A program made the translations under genes and the position numbers. DNA of 57,510 nucleotides from positions 1 to 57,510 of the forward strand of contig NZ_JABAGC010000018.1 of assembly GCF_012843905.1 (NCBI RefSeq), in the 5' to 3' direction. Positions 30,901-38,046 of the stretch are shown one piece after another (positions within the stretch are counted from its first letter, which is position 1; the number at the start of each line of letters is the position of its first letter). The DNA is from Clostridium sp. SM-530-WT-3G. GTDB taxonomy: Bacteria > Bacillota > Clostridia > Clostridiales > Clostridiaceae. The notes under the pieces were generated by a model. That model was not told the origin of the DNA. It searched no databases and saw only the letters and a program-made list of their open reading frames with translations.

Positions 30901-30988
30901 TATAAGTATCCTGTATGCTTGAAAATGCATCAGCCAATTCATTCAACACATTTTTTCTCAATCTGTGGTAATTCTTTTTACCCTTCAT
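21986..30988 (-). CDS. ndvB: Giant membrane glycosyltransferase/phosphorylase, cyclic beta-1,2-glucan synthase (NdvB/Cgs) family
   Basis: A 3000-residue enzyme. In known members it makes beta-1,2-glucan from UDP-glucose, closes it into rings and trims it with a phosphorylase-like module. Membrane helices lie near 325-370. A GT84/GT2-like domain follows with LITLDEDTF near 539 and HRWVRGDWQ near 688, then more helices. A middle glycoside-hydrolase-like domain resembles the cyclisation domain (RTSPTNMG near 936). The C-terminal GH94-type half has GSGDWNDGMS near 2660 and WSWYTGASGW. I chose the ATG at 30988, which has GGGAGTG upstream. An in-frame start 159 bases earlier lacks support. Two Asn/Asp/Glu-rich insertions (about 1400-1480 and 2030-2145) look like disordered linkers. 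A membrane-anchored GH5 enzyme is encoded just upstream. The linkage made here is inferred. Confidence 0.87.
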   Translation of the reverse strand: MKGKKNYHRLRKNVLNELADAFSSIQDTYKYLKKLNKHNVKVLGAAEWILDNTYLVEREYKCVKKEMPLDYFKGLPSDRTFPRIFNVAKNYINVSRNIYIENMEEYINRLQGGKNEKAFTMGELWAFPLMLKAALIINLSKYTYELREIQKRCLSKKAADSEKITSKQNNVENKVYAKNENIQTHNNQDEHYRDEERNNLIEKSISEYITCIRQIEAINWKDFFKKTSIVEKVLENDPVNVYKSMDFESQDYYRHKIEEIAHVTKRSEVEVADNALKLSEKNYINNGENYKSHIGYYLIDSGTSELDGFYYTFGAVITEGAFLGINLGSTALISFLIIYIYMVFNVFYTRKELAIAFILVFISVNEVVVGLINWIESKFIQIRRVPKLDFSKGIPYDCKTVVVIPAIVDSKEKVQSLMEKLEVEYCGNMDDNIFYALLSDFPDSNKETEPHEKDIIDFSLDLVRKLNEKYSKYNNTKKGDRFYFLSRKRIFDPKQKVYMGKERKRGKLMEFMALIRGEEEHTYDVISSDISPLKNVKYLITLDEDTFMPRETVYKLVGAMSHILNIPHIKKDRIIRGYGIMQPKVSISLEAKNKTYFSKIFAGNNSVDGYSVAYSDTYEDLFGEGTFVGKGIINIDEFYGRLKNTIKEDRILSHDLLEGALCRCALLSDIEFIDDYPSFYESSCKRLHRWVRGDWQLIGWIFSRKISVLNKWKIIDNLRRSLLAPNLMVSLILSLTIFNGNLQITLLCFLALVMSLVFTVADFVVTPKNKLMGTFKTLKQIFLIISFIPYQAFLMIDAIMITLIRMLITRKNLLEWKSSQFVEKNCSNTLKAYIKRMWISPVMAVVVVLLSLDNSFGIFAYTVVTACLWLVSPYIAYAVSCDIPEKKYVINYEQKTYLREISRRIYAYYEDFINEENNYLPPDNYQVRPYKGVAHRTSPTNMGMGIIAEVAAYDLGYITLGEFIDKVDSIITNMSDLKREQGHFYNWYDTRTKEPLWPRYISTVDSGNLLANLWILKKSMEELKNNPVIRTKEIMALKDIYKIIEKEYSNVKVRFASSVSIDQYTEILEDIIEAINKSDAIKNIIDENSKYKKHIDDSKVIEEARYWIKKLIHEAENKKEFFEYMFLGAEALFKDEFIERVPNLEELKEKYEKYKNEYGDNFERSVASKIDFIESYLKKIDKIINYVDDITKSMNFKFLYDEKRELFSIGYNVEEKSLGSSYYDLLASESRIASFVAIAKNDVPKEHWFKLSRAMTNAFHSHTLVSWSGTMFEYFMPSLMMKAYSDTLLKRTYKEVIKAQRVFAKQKKIPWGISECAFYEFDNDENYQYKAFGIPGLGLKRGLEDEIVVSPYSTLMSLPFSKKRGFTNLNTLEEIGLLGRYGFIEAVDYTKARKDKIIFTKACIPYTQNVDNYGKNVYNYKEAVDNSGSKYESLSVNNIDKNNEMNRNEEITSFGGGEKVSDNPQKNKIIDKEHKAESYPQEEDSVFEDGIRPNKIMTYMVHHLGMSIMGLENMLLDNILVKRFHSIPQVKATELLLKERIPEHVTYERHEDYTIKNNYIEGQPLLTRSIENTKNKSIVLLSNAEYSIMLNSLGSGYSSLKDMMLYRWKGDSTSDSSGMFFYIKNLNSNEYWSASFEPCKTYGDEYNVNLNIDKPQFNRKDGNIETTTQVSVSYDENFEVRKITLKNNGLKGRSIEITSYMEIVLTSFSADAVHPAFSNLFVQTEYDEEQKVVIGSRRGRVKDAKVPYIYHKVVCDSKLEGNITYETSRINFIGRNRTLKNPQVMDNDKSLENTVGTVLDPVISLRARVRLEAQEEKELYFITGISDSKEDALEICRTNDKGFKLERLFDKYHNSVQLELRNLEITPAEANAFQDLASDIFYLSENRKNRENYIKNISKHQKDLWAFGISGDIPIMLIVIDDEKDISLIIQVLKFHYYMRNKGVKIDLVIYNDEELSYDEPLQKSLMSAINTCKEGDMVNKPAGIHLYNKSTMNNEMRDFLIGICRIYVNSKNGSLISQIAKNIKSKTDREENSYIPAIKDNVTAININYDNKYGSEHESLDESHDSSLDIIKDINILENNDDKYDIQRESSDVYNQYDHDVDFLDNYDINEGMHNVENEKVVLDNEVVKKTEHQCDTNIIEKEDEYKTENLDFFNGYGGFSKIDGSYIIKLSDYKNTPAPWINVMSNEDFGFHISESGSSYTWCGNSRENKITPWSNDYITDPLGEALYIKDDSSGNYFSISPKPVRDSGEYIIKHGFGYSEFIHSAYDIKGRLEVFVPRNEKVKIQKVTLENLSNEGKEISLFYYAKMVLGVYEYDSSKYITTEIKGLDEIKNNQESSTESSVTYTENNLNGISNMNTEVKYITANNPYSEYFGNLYAYLTLLGGNKLKFTGDAREFIGNNGELSSPEILRTNNDLSNRSGSIYDPCLAASTKIFIPKGQRVELIILLGQDEKTNISKVIRKYTVLNNAQKELEKVKEYWHDFLGKIQVKTPSKSINYLLNGWLLYQTYSCRYLSRSAFYQSGGAYGFRDQLQDSMALGVVQPEITKDQILRSASRQYVEGDVQHWWHPVVNSGIRTRFSDDLLWLPYVTAEYINSTGDYEILEKTASYLEDEPLKEGEDERYTIVNSSAQKGTIYEHCLKAIEKSLKFGPHNIPLMGSGDWNDGMSTVGNKGKGESIWLGWFIYSILDKFIKISEYKNDIETKNNFNEKKKFIKENIEKNAWDGGWYRRAYFDDGTPLGSRENPECQIDSIAQSWSVISGAARNECSSNKLNYTERAIEALEAVDKNLVKVDRGMILLLAPPFNNSYLEPGYIKGYVPGVRENGGQYTHAAVWVILALTKLGLGDKAVKYYDMINPINHTKTELECMTYKLEPYVMAADVYIKEPHGGRGGWSWYTGASGWMYKVGIENILGLRRVEDKGYVVDPCVPKSWDNYEIRIKNKTEDYLIHVKRRTAEASMKEKDIIINLINNSKKEEVILENNLIPRNLGKAEITVYFE

Positions 30989-31123
30989 AAAAACACTCCC
31001 TTGCTTCAGACTGAATAATAAACTCAAGAATGTATTAGTAAATTTATGCAGTATTATATAAAGCATAATTATAGAGTTATTTTTACCAAAGTTTCTAAAA
31101 ATAATTCCCCAGCATTTATATAA

Positions 31124-31162
31124 ATTAGAAGCATATAGACTTAACACCTATATGCTTCTAAT
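31124..31162 (-). terminator. Perfect 15-bp hairpin between the GH5 gene and the NdvB-like gene
   Basis: ATTAGAAGCATATAG (31124-31138) and CTATATGCTTCTAAT (31148-31162) pair exactly around a 9-nt loop. On the minus strand it lies 66 bases after the GH5 stop and 136 bases before the NdvB-like start. The following T tract is poor (TTTATATAAATG), so it could be a leaky terminator or an mRNA-stability element. Confidence 0.6.
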
Positions 31163-31227
31163 ACAAAAATTTAATTAAAAATATAAATAATAAATATAAT
31201 ATCAAAATAAATAATTAGTATTTTAAA

Positions 31228-32265
31228 TTAATTTGGAATTAACTGAGATAATACATCATTATCCCATTGTTTTGCTTCATTATCATATATCCCAAAATCA
31301 GAACACAATTCCCTGTAGCCCCATGCAAAATAATCTTTATCAGCCCTTTTCCTTACTGCACCAATCCATCTTTTTCTATCAGTTCCTTCTGCTTTCTTGT
31401 CAGCCCCAAATTCACCTAGAAATATCCCTATCTTATTATCTTTAGACCACTTTTTCGCTATTTCAAATTTATTTTTTATAACTAAAAGCTCTTCTTCTGT
31501 TCCATTCCATTTAACACCTAATTTTCTTCTATATCCTTCATAACATTCATTTCCCTGAAACGTAAAATCATATGGTTCATAGTAATGAAATGTAACTATT
31601 AAATTTTTATCCCGAGGTACTTTTAAATTATAAAGTCTATCTACCGAATTACAATGATCTGGACCTACTATAATCTTTCTGCTTTTATCATTTTTTCTTA
31701 TAACATCAATACCTTCAGCTAAATATTCATTCCATACTTCTCCTTCAAGATTATTCTGCGGTTCGTTTAATAATTCAAAAATTAATTTCCTTGGATAATC
31801 CTTATATCTTTCTGAAAGTTGATTCCATATTACTAAAAAGCATTCTTTATTAGCTTCTGGATTATTCATTATTTCAACAAAATTATGAAAATCAATTATT
31901 ATAGTAAGATCATCATTTAAAGCATAATTTATATATGAATCTATCTTAGTCATATAGTCTTCATCCAGCTTATAATAATCTTCACTAACATAATCTGCAA
32001 AACTTATGGGAAGCCTTACACAATCAAATCCTACATCCTTAACAATATCAAAATACTCATTCTTTATTCCTATATCCCGGGAAATATTTTTCGATGCTTC
32101 AAGTTCATTTCCTATACTTATGCATCTTTTAAATGGCACTCCATAATTCTTGCTTGTAATTTTACTATCAATAATACTGTTAAAAAAATTGCTCTTCATA
32201 AATAGCCATGTAATAAAAATAACACTAATAATAACTAATATTTTACCTGTTCTTTTTCCATTCAT
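31228..32265 (-). CDS. Membrane-anchored glycoside hydrolase family 5 (cellulase-like)
   Basis: A 345-residue protein with an N-terminal signal-anchor (GKILVIISVIFITWLFM) and a GH5 TIM barrel. IIIDFHNF is in strand 3. FELLNEPQN near residue 167 carries the acid/base Glu, VTFHYYEPYDFT follows, and IFLGEFGAD near 284 carries the nucleophile Glu. No carbohydrate-binding module or dockerin is present, so a cellulosomal role is unlikely. The start is the ATG at 32265, with AAAGGA nine bases upstream. An ATG nine bases earlier is too close to it. Being anchored and next to the NdvB-like synthase, it may trim or turn over the same glucan. Classical endo-beta-1,2-glucanases are GH144/GH162, so this link is inference. 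Confidence 0.85.
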   Translation of the reverse strand: MNGKRTGKILVIISVIFITWLFMKSNFFNSIIDSKITSKNYGVPFKRCISIGNELEASKNISRDIGIKNEYFDIVKDVGFDCVRLPISFADYVSEDYYKLDEDYMTKIDSYINYALNDDLTIIIDFHNFVEIMNNPEANKECFLVIWNQLSERYKDYPRKLIFELLNEPQNNLEGEVWNEYLAEGIDVIRKNDKSRKIIVGPDHCNSVDRLYNLKVPRDKNLIVTFHYYEPYDFTFQGNECYEGYRRKLGVKWNGTEEELLVIKNKFEIAKKWSKDNKIGIFLGEFGADKKAEGTDRKRWIGAVRKRADKDYFAWGYRELCSDFGIYDNEAKQWDNDVLSQLIPN

Positions 32266-32404
32266 GAAAATCATTCCTTTTACTAATTTGCCTAATACTT
32301 GTAAAGGATAGACTATAGTAATTCCTCATTTTTATTTTCTTTTTCTTTGAAATAAATTATTCATATAATTTTATTTGTCCACAATATAAATAACTAAATA
32401 AAAA

Positions 32405-32451
32405 GAAAGTAATATCAGATACTTAAATGAGTTTAATCTAATATTACTTTC
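32405..32451 (-). terminator. Terminator of the M18 aminopeptidase gene
   Basis: A 16-bp stem with one mismatch, 32405-32420 with 32436-32451, runs on the minus strand into TTTTTATTT. It lies about 85 bases after the aminopeptidase stop. Confidence 0.82.
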
Positions 32452-32534
32452 ATTAAATAAAATATATTATTTCATTTTTGAATTATATATTCAGCAAATA
32501 TGGATACATAATATTTTAAAATCACTATAAATGA

Positions 32535-33851
32535 TTAATTAAAGAATTCAGTAAATGCTTTTATAGTATATTCATTATCCTTAACAGATGCTAATTCTCT
32601 AATTGAATGCATACTTAAAAGTGGTGCCCCCATATCTATAACTGGTATATTTAACTTTCCAGCCGTTATTGGACCTATAGTTGTGCCACCTCTTAAGTCA
32701 GATCTATTTACAAATACCTGACAAGGTACTCCTGCTTTTTCACATATTCCTTTAAATATAGCACTTGCATAACTGTCTGTTGAATAACTTCCACTTGCTG
32801 CAATCTTAAGAACTGGTCCCATTCCTAAAAGTGGTTTACTTGTAGGATCACACTTTTCTGTATAATTAGGATGAATTGCATGAGCTAAATCTGCTGAAAT
32901 CATAACTGAATTACTTAATGCTCTCTTATATTCTTCTCTATTTTTAGAAAGGCCTAATGCTATTCTTTCTAACATAGTATCTAATATAGATGAATTAGCA
33001 CCTTGAGATGTAAGACTTCCTATTTCTTCATTATCTAATGCTACTAATACCTTCGTAGCAGCAATCTTATTACTATCTAGTAATCCTCTTAATCCAGCAT
33101 AAACCATCCATAAATCATCTAATCTTCCTACAGATATAAATTCATTATTTAATCCAGTAAGACATCCTTCTGCATATTCATATAAGAATAAATCAAAGTC
33201 TAAAATATCACTTGTATTCACTTTTAATTCTTCTGCAATTAAGTTTAATAAATATCCGTCTTTTTCTAGCTTTTCTTTAGCAAATCTTGCACTTTCAGCA
33301 TTCTCGTCTTTAACTGTAAATAAAGGTAGTGTATCTTTTTGTTTATTATAAGAATATCCTTCATTAACACTTCTATTCATGTGAATAGCAATGTTTGGTA
33401 TTATTAATACAGGTTTATTTATATCTAATAATCTAACTTCAGGTTTAAAAGGATTTTTGCTCTTTAAAGTTACCCTTCCTGCTATAGATAATGGTCTATC
33501 AAACCAAGTACTTAATATAGGACCACCATAAACTTCTGTGTTAAGTTTTATATAATGACCTTCCACGCTCATTTCTGGATTTGGTTTTATTCTAAATCCA
33601 GGAGAATCAGTATGCGCTCCTATTAATCTAAATCCATCCTTTTCTATATCTCCACTTCCAACTTCAAATGCAATAACTGCTGAATCATTTTTTACAACAT
33701 AATACTTACCACCCTTTTCAAGACTCCATTCATCACACTCTTGAAGTTCCTTATAACCTTCTTTATCTAATCTCTTTATAATTTGATAAGCAGCTTGAAA
33801 TGCTGTTTTACTACCATTTATAAATTCTAATAATTTTTCTGCATTGTTCAT
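32535..33851 (-). CDS. apeB: M18 family aminopeptidase
   Basis: A cytoplasmic zinc aminopeptidase of the aspartyl-aminopeptidase family, about 438 residues as usual. GAHTDSPGFRIKPNP near residue 80 gives the first metal His and Asp. DNEEIGSLTSQGA near 255 gives the catalytic Glu pair. SADLAHAIHPNY and an RGGTTIGPI segment complete the active site. GGAGGCAATGTA precedes the ATG. It stands alone, with its own terminator, and is divergent from the cation transporter gene. It probably recycles peptides. Confidence 0.95.
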   Translation of the reverse strand: MNNAEKLLEFINGSKTAFQAAYQIIKRLDKEGYKELQECDEWSLEKGGKYYVVKNDSAVIAFEVGSGDIEKDGFRLIGAHTDSPGFRIKPNPEMSVEGHYIKLNTEVYGGPILSTWFDRPLSIAGRVTLKSKNPFKPEVRLLDINKPVLIIPNIAIHMNRSVNEGYSYNKQKDTLPLFTVKDENAESARFAKEKLEKDGYLLNLIAEELKVNTSDILDFDLFLYEYAEGCLTGLNNEFISVGRLDDLWMVYAGLRGLLDSNKIAATKVLVALDNEEIGSLTSQGANSSILDTMLERIALGLSKNREEYKRALSNSVMISADLAHAIHPNYTEKCDPTSKPLLGMGPVLKIAASGSYSTDSYASAIFKGICEKAGVPCQVFVNRSDLRGGTTIGPITAGKLNIPVIDMGAPLLSMHSIRELASVKDNEYTIKAFTEFFN

Positions 33852-34089
33852 TACATTGCCTCCATTTTTCTTCTTTTAGTATATTTATATTGTTAGTTTT
33901 AAGTATTAATAATATTATAATCTATGTTCAAAAAACTTCCAAGAAAACAATATCAGATACAAAATTTTTTTACTAAAATATTATAAATATAATTAAAAAA
34001 TTAAGCTCCAATTAGAGCCTTATAGCTTTCTTGAAACTTCAATAATTATTTTTTAACATAAATTAATTTGATTTTAAATTATTACTATA

Positions 34090-34117
34090 TAATAATTACT
34101 ATATAGTATAATTATTA
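34090..34117. promoter_or_regulatory. AT-rich imperfect inverted repeat ahead of the cation transporter
   Basis: TAATAATTACTATA and TATAGTATAATTATTA form an imperfect inverted repeat centred on ACTATATAGT about 50 bases before the transporter start. It may be an operator for a metal-responsive regulator. The AT-richness makes chance likely. Confidence 0.3.
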
Positions 34118-34156
34118 TCTATAGTAAAAAAATAATAACAGATGGGAGTGAGTTCT

Positions 34157-35332
34157 ATGTTATCTAAAGTGTTGATTAATAAATTTATAAAAAATCATAC
34201 TGATACAAAAAATGAAAAAGTAAGAAATTCATACGGCTTCTTAGCTGGAATAGTTGGATTATGCACTAATGTAATTTTATTTATTATAAAACTCTCTGTA
34301 GGATTAATCACCTCAAGTATATCTATAACAGCTGATGCATTTAACAACTTATCTGATGCAGCCTCATCACTAGTGACAATCTTTGGATTCAAACTTTCAA
34401 GTATACCAGCTGATAAAGAGCATCCATTTGGGCATGGCCGTGTAGAATATTTATCCGCACTAGTTGTTGCTTGTATGGTTATGATTGTAGGGCTTCAATT
34501 TGTAAAATCATCATTTCAAAAAATAATTCATCCAGAGCCTGTAACCTTTGAATTAATTCCTTTTATACTATTATTAGTTTCAATAGGACTTAAAGTGTGG
34601 CTTTCTAGATTTAACAAATTTATTGGAAATACAATAAATTCATCTGCCCTAAAAGCCGCTTCTGTTGATGCATTGGGTGATGTATTTACCTCATCAGCTG
34701 TTGCAATATCATTTTTAGCAACAAAATTTACAACTCTACCAATCGACGGATATATAGGTATGGCAGTTGCTTTATTTATAGTATATTCTGGATTTACATT
34801 AATAAAGGATACTATTAATCCTTTACTTGGTGAAGCTCCAGATCCAGAACTAGTCGAAGCAATTAAAGAAAAAGTTTTATCTTATGATAATATTCTAGGA
34901 ACTCATGATTTAATTATTCACAATTATGGACCTGGAAGATGTATGGCTTCAATTCATGCAGAAATACCAAGTGATATCAGTGTAGTTAAAATTCATGAAA
35001 TAATAGATAAAGCAGAAAGACAAATCTCTAAAGAATTAAACGTCTATTTAGTAATACACATTGATCCTATTTGTGTTATTGAAGGTGAAGTTCAAGAAGC
35101 ATATGATGAAATTGAAAAAATAATTAATGAAGTTGAATGTATAGAATCAATTCACGATTTTAGAGTAGTTGGTGAAGGTGATGTAAAAAATCTCATTTTT
35201 GATTTAGTAATTGATACTTCTAAAAAATCAAAATATAGTGATGATGAACTTAAAGAACTAATAAATAGCAGAGTAAAGAAAATCCATCCTTCATACAATT
35301 GTATAATTACATTAGATAAAAACTATACTTAA
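34157..35332 (+). CDS. Cation diffusion facilitator family transporter
   Basis: A 391-residue membrane exporter that swaps divalent metal (Zn, Fe, Mn or Co) for protons. Six helices are visible. SITADAFNNLSDAASS near residue 60 and ASVDALGDVFTSSAV near 175 contain the paired Asp/Asn metal-site residues of the family, and a cytoplasmic metal-binding-like domain follows. Its C-terminal extension of about 80 residues is longer than in minimal members. I place the start at 34157, because the ATG at 34142 overlaps the GGGAG ribosome site. Metal specificity cannot be assigned. Confidence 0.92.
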   Translation: MLSKVLINKFIKNHTDTKNEKVRNSYGFLAGIVGLCTNVILFIIKLSVGLITSSISITADAFNNLSDAASSLVTIFGFKLSSIPADKEHPFGHGRVEYLSALVVACMVMIVGLQFVKSSFQKIIHPEPVTFELIPFILLLVSIGLKVWLSRFNKFIGNTINSSALKAASVDALGDVFTSSAVAISFLATKFTTLPIDGYIGMAVALFIVYSGFTLIKDTINPLLGEAPDPELVEAIKEKVLSYDNILGTHDLIIHNYGPGRCMASIHAEIPSDISVVKIHEIIDKAERQISKELNVYLVIHIDPICVIEGEVQEAYDEIEKIINEVECIESIHDFRVVGEGDVKNLIFDLVIDTSKKSKYSDDELKELINSRVKKIHPSYNCIITLDKNYT

Positions 35333-35363
35333 TTTTTATTGTTAATTGATTAATTACAAAAAA

Positions 35364-35403
35364 GATACTACAGTGATCAGTTAAACTAAAATACTGTAGT
35401 ATC
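35364..35403. terminator. Bidirectional terminator between converging genes
   Basis: Perfect 11-bp arms GATACTACAGT and ACTGTAGTATC are flanked by A6 on the left and TATTTTTT on the right. It can end both the cation transporter and the amino-acid ABC operon transcripts. Confidence 0.85.
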
Positions 35404-35465
35404 TATTTTTTATAATCCGATTAATTATATTTACCCCATAACTATAATTAATCTAAATTACAGTT

Positions 35466-36188
35466 TTATAAAACCTTTGATAAGAAATCCTTAGTACGTG
35501 GATTTTTAGGATTTTGGAATACTTCTTCTGGAGTTCCTTCTTCTAGGATTTTCCCTTGATCCATAAATAGTATTCTGTCACCTACTTCTCTTGCAAATCC
35601 CATTTCATGTGTTACAACAACCATTGTCATACCTTCTTTTGCTAAATCCTTCATAACATTTAATACTTCCCCAACCATTTCTGGGTCTAGGGCTGATGTA
35701 GGTTCATCAAAAAGCATAACATCAGGCTGCATTGCTAATGCTCTTGCTATTGCTATTCTTTGTTTTTGTCCGCCTGATAAAGATGATGGATATGCATCTA
35801 TTTTATCTAATAATCCTACTTTTTTTAATAAATCTTTAGCTGTCTCTTTTGCCTGTTCTTTTGATATACCTTTTACTTTAATAGGTGCCATACATATATT
35901 TTCACATACTGTCTTATGTGGAAATAGATTAAATTGTTGGAAAACCATACCCATTTTTTCTCTTATTTTATCTATATTTATTGACTTTGATGTTATATCT
36001 TTTCCTTCAAATTCAATTGTTCCTGATGTAGGAGTTTCAAGAAGGTTAAGGCATCTTAAGAATGTACTCTTTCCTGAACCTGATGGTCCAATTACAACTA
36101 CAACTTCACCTTTAGCGATATGCTCATCTATTCCTTTTAGTATTTCTTTATCTCCAAAACTCTTGTATAAATCCTTAACGTATATCAC
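35466..36188 (-). CDS. Polar amino-acid ABC transporter ATP-binding protein
   Basis: A 240-residue ATPase of the GlnQ/ArtP/TcyC type. Walker [10 protein letters not shown] is near residue 34, the Q-loop is [13 protein letters not shown], the signature is LSGGQKQR near 140, Walker B is [14 protein letters not shown], and the switch His is in VVVTHEMGF. It starts at a GTG overlapping the permease gene by 14 bases, so the subunits are translationally coupled. The substrate is a polar amino acid. Which one cannot be told from the ATPase. Confidence 0.95.
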   Translation of the reverse strand: MIYVKDLYKSFGDKEILKGIDEHIAKGEVVVVIGPSGSGKSTFLRCLNLLETPTSGTIEFEGKDITSKSINIDKIREKMGMVFQQFNLFPHKTVCENICMAPIKVKGISKEQAKETAKDLLKKVGLLDKIDAYPSSLSGGQKQRIAIARALAMQPDVMLFDEPTSALDPEMVGEVLNVMKDLAKEGMTMVVVTHEMGFAREVGDRILFMDQGKILEEGTPEEVFQNPKNPRTKDFLSKVL

Positions 36189-36834
36189 TTGCCTTCATTC
36201 TCCTTTCCACACATTTTAATAATCTTGTTAATGTAAATGTTATTATAAAGTAAATTACAGCTGCAAAAACTATTGGCTCTAAACCTAATGCTGTATTTCC
36301 TCTTACTATTCCTGCATTATACATTAATTCAGCTACTCCTATAACTGAAACCATTGAAGATTCTTTAATTACCGAAATAAATTCGTTACCTAATGCAGGT
36401 AGTATGTTTTTAAATGCTTGAGGTATTACTACTTGGAACATAGCCATTCTTTGATTCATACCTAGGCTTCTTGCTGCTTCCATTTGTCCCTTATCAACAG
36501 CTTCAATACCAGCTCTAATTATTTCTGATACGTATGCTGCCGAGTTAAGTGCTAATGCTATTATACCAACTATTATATCTGGTAAATCCATCCCTATTAA
36601 GTTAGGTAAGCCTATATAGATAATATAAATTTGAACTAGAAGTGGTGTTCCTCTAACAAATTCTACATATGCTGTTCCTATAAATTTAATAATTTTAATT
36701 TTTGAACGCCTTAAAAGTGTAATTCCTAAACCTAATATAGTCCCAAATAGTACTCCAAAAAAAGCTAATACTATTGTAATTTCTGCACCTTTTAAGTAAT
36801 ATCCAAAGTACTTATCTAAAAATGTAAAATTCAC
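36175..36834 (-). CDS. Polar amino-acid ABC transporter permease
   Basis: A 219-residue permease of the HisMQ/GlnP type. About five helices are seen, with [14 protein letters not shown] near residue 62 and the conserved EAA loop [20 protein letters not shown] near 120. The start is GTG behind GGAGGGGAAGTA. It lies between the binding protein (52 bases upstream) and its ATPase (overlapping). Confidence 0.95.
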   Translation of the reverse strand: MNFTFLDKYFGYYLKGAEITIVLAFFGVLFGTILGLGITLLRRSKIKIIKFIGTAYVEFVRGTPLLVQIYIIYIGLPNLIGMDLPDIIVGIIALALNSAAYVSEIIRAGIEAVDKGQMEAARSLGMNQRMAMFQVVIPQAFKNILPALGNEFISVIKESSMVSVIGVAELMYNAGIVRGNTALGLEPIVFAAVIYFIITFTLTRLLKCVERRMKASDIR

Positions 36835-36885
36835 TACTTCCCCTCCACTTCTGTTTATAAATTTATATTAAGGTACTACTCTTAA

Positions 36886-37698
36886 TTATTGTTCTCCAGC
36901 TAATTCATTTGCCTTTGTAACATACTCTGACATTTTGCCACTTTCTATTAATTCTTTTATTGTTTTATTAACTTCAGTTTCTAATTCCGATTGTCCTTTG
37001 CTAAATGCTATTGCAACACCACCGTTATCATCTGTTACAACTAAATTTTGTGCAACTGCTATATTATTATTTTTATTACAGTAAAGATTAGCAACTCCTT
37101 CTTCGACTAAAATAGCATCTACTTTATTATTTTGTAAGTCTAAAATTAAATCTGTAACTTTTCCTAAAGACTTAATATCTGATGCATCAAAGTGCTCTTT
37201 AGCAATACCCTCTTGGATTGATCCTTTTTGAACACCAATCTTTTTACCTTTTAAATCATCAAATGAATTAATATTAACCTCTTCTCCATTTCTTAAGACA
37301 AAACGATGTGATCCTTCATAATATATGTCTGAAAAATCTGCATTTTGTTTTCTTTCATCTGTTGGAGTCATTCCTGCAAATACCATATCTACCTTATTTG
37401 CTTGAAGTGCAACTAGAAGTCCATCAAAATCCATATCTTTTATTTCAAGTTCTACCCCTAAATTATCTGCTACTGCTTTAGCAATATCCATATCAAATCC
37501 TACTATTTCATCTTTTCCATCAATTGTTGCATGGAATTCATATGGTGGATAATCAGCACTTGTTCCAACTACAAGCTTTCCAGTTGATTTAATCTTCTCC
37601 ATTCCAGTTTGTTTTGATGATCCACAACCAATCATACTTATTGTTATAGCTGCCACTGCGGCAACAGCTGTTAATTTCTTTAATAATCCTTTTTTCAT
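36886..37698 (-). CDS. Amino-acid ABC transporter substrate-binding lipoprotein
   Basis: A 270-residue SBP_bac_3 family lipoprotein. The signal peptide ends in the lipobox SMIGC with Cys near residue 25. The mature protein begins with KSTGKLVVGTSADYPPYEF, and GFDMDIAKAVADNLG and GMTPTDERKQ follow, all typical of polar amino-acid binding proteins. First gene of the three-gene operon. A GGGGGGC ribosome site and a strong promoter with a long palindrome lie upstream. The DYPPYEFH pocket start with an Arg/Lys/cystine-like pattern does not fix the ligand. Confidence 0.94.
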   Translation of the reverse strand: MKKGLLKKLTAVAAVAAITISMIGCGSSKQTGMEKIKSTGKLVVGTSADYPPYEFHATIDGKDEIVGFDMDIAKAVADNLGVELEIKDMDFDGLLVALQANKVDMVFAGMTPTDERKQNADFSDIYYEGSHRFVLRNGEEVNINSFDDLKGKKIGVQKGSIQEGIAKEHFDASDIKSLGKVTDLILDLQNNKVDAILVEEGVANLYCNKNNNIAVAQNLVVTDDNGGVAIAFSKGQSELETEVNKTIKELIESGKMSEYVTKANELAGEQ

Positions 37699-37743
37699 AT
37701 CTATGCCCCCCTAAAATCATATTTTATCTCCGTCTTGAGTATA

Positions 37744-37772
37744 ATTATACACAATAATTAATATTTATTCAA
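37744..37772 (-). promoter_or_regulatory. Sigma-A promoter of the amino-acid ABC operon
   Basis: On the minus strand TTGAAT (37767-37772) and a perfect TATAAT (37744-37749) are 17 bases apart. The -10 box lies within a 12-bp palindrome GTATAATTATAC (37739-37750). Confidence 0.75.
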
Positions 37773-37774
37773 GT

Positions 37775-37810
37775 ATATTTTAAATATTTATGCATAAATA
37801 TTTAAAATAT
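37775..37810. promoter_or_regulatory. Perfect 36-bp palindrome abutting the -35 box
   Basis: The arms 37775-37792 and 37793-37810 are exact reverse complements with no spacer, centred on ATGCAT. The palindrome starts 2 bases upstream of the -35 element, where an activator or a repressor could bind. The core AAATATTTATGCATAAATA resembles no operator I can name with confidence. Confidence 0.7.
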
Positions 37811-38046
37811 TATTTTTGTATATTCTGGAGAACACTAGAACATACACTACATTATTAACATTCTTTATTAATTGTGTTATTAGTATCATCACTCCCATAT
37901 ATAATTAATGCAATATCCTAAGATTAGCTTATAACTATTTAATGATATTAAATCCCTCCCTATATGTATAATATTAAATATATTTTTAACATATATCTAA
38001 AACATATGTAATTAGATTTCTTTTATACATATAAAACTGCATAAAA

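Noticed and set aside
30988..31147. Upstream extension of the NdvB-like protein by 53 residues
   Set aside because: The extension lacks a ribosome site, runs into the GH5 hairpin, and the Met at 30988 has a strong GGGAGTG site.
37793..37888. A 32-codon minus-strand frame upstream of the amino-acid transporter
   Set aside because: Its GGGAG lies only two bases from the ATG, the frame crosses the palindrome, and the sequence resembles no protein.
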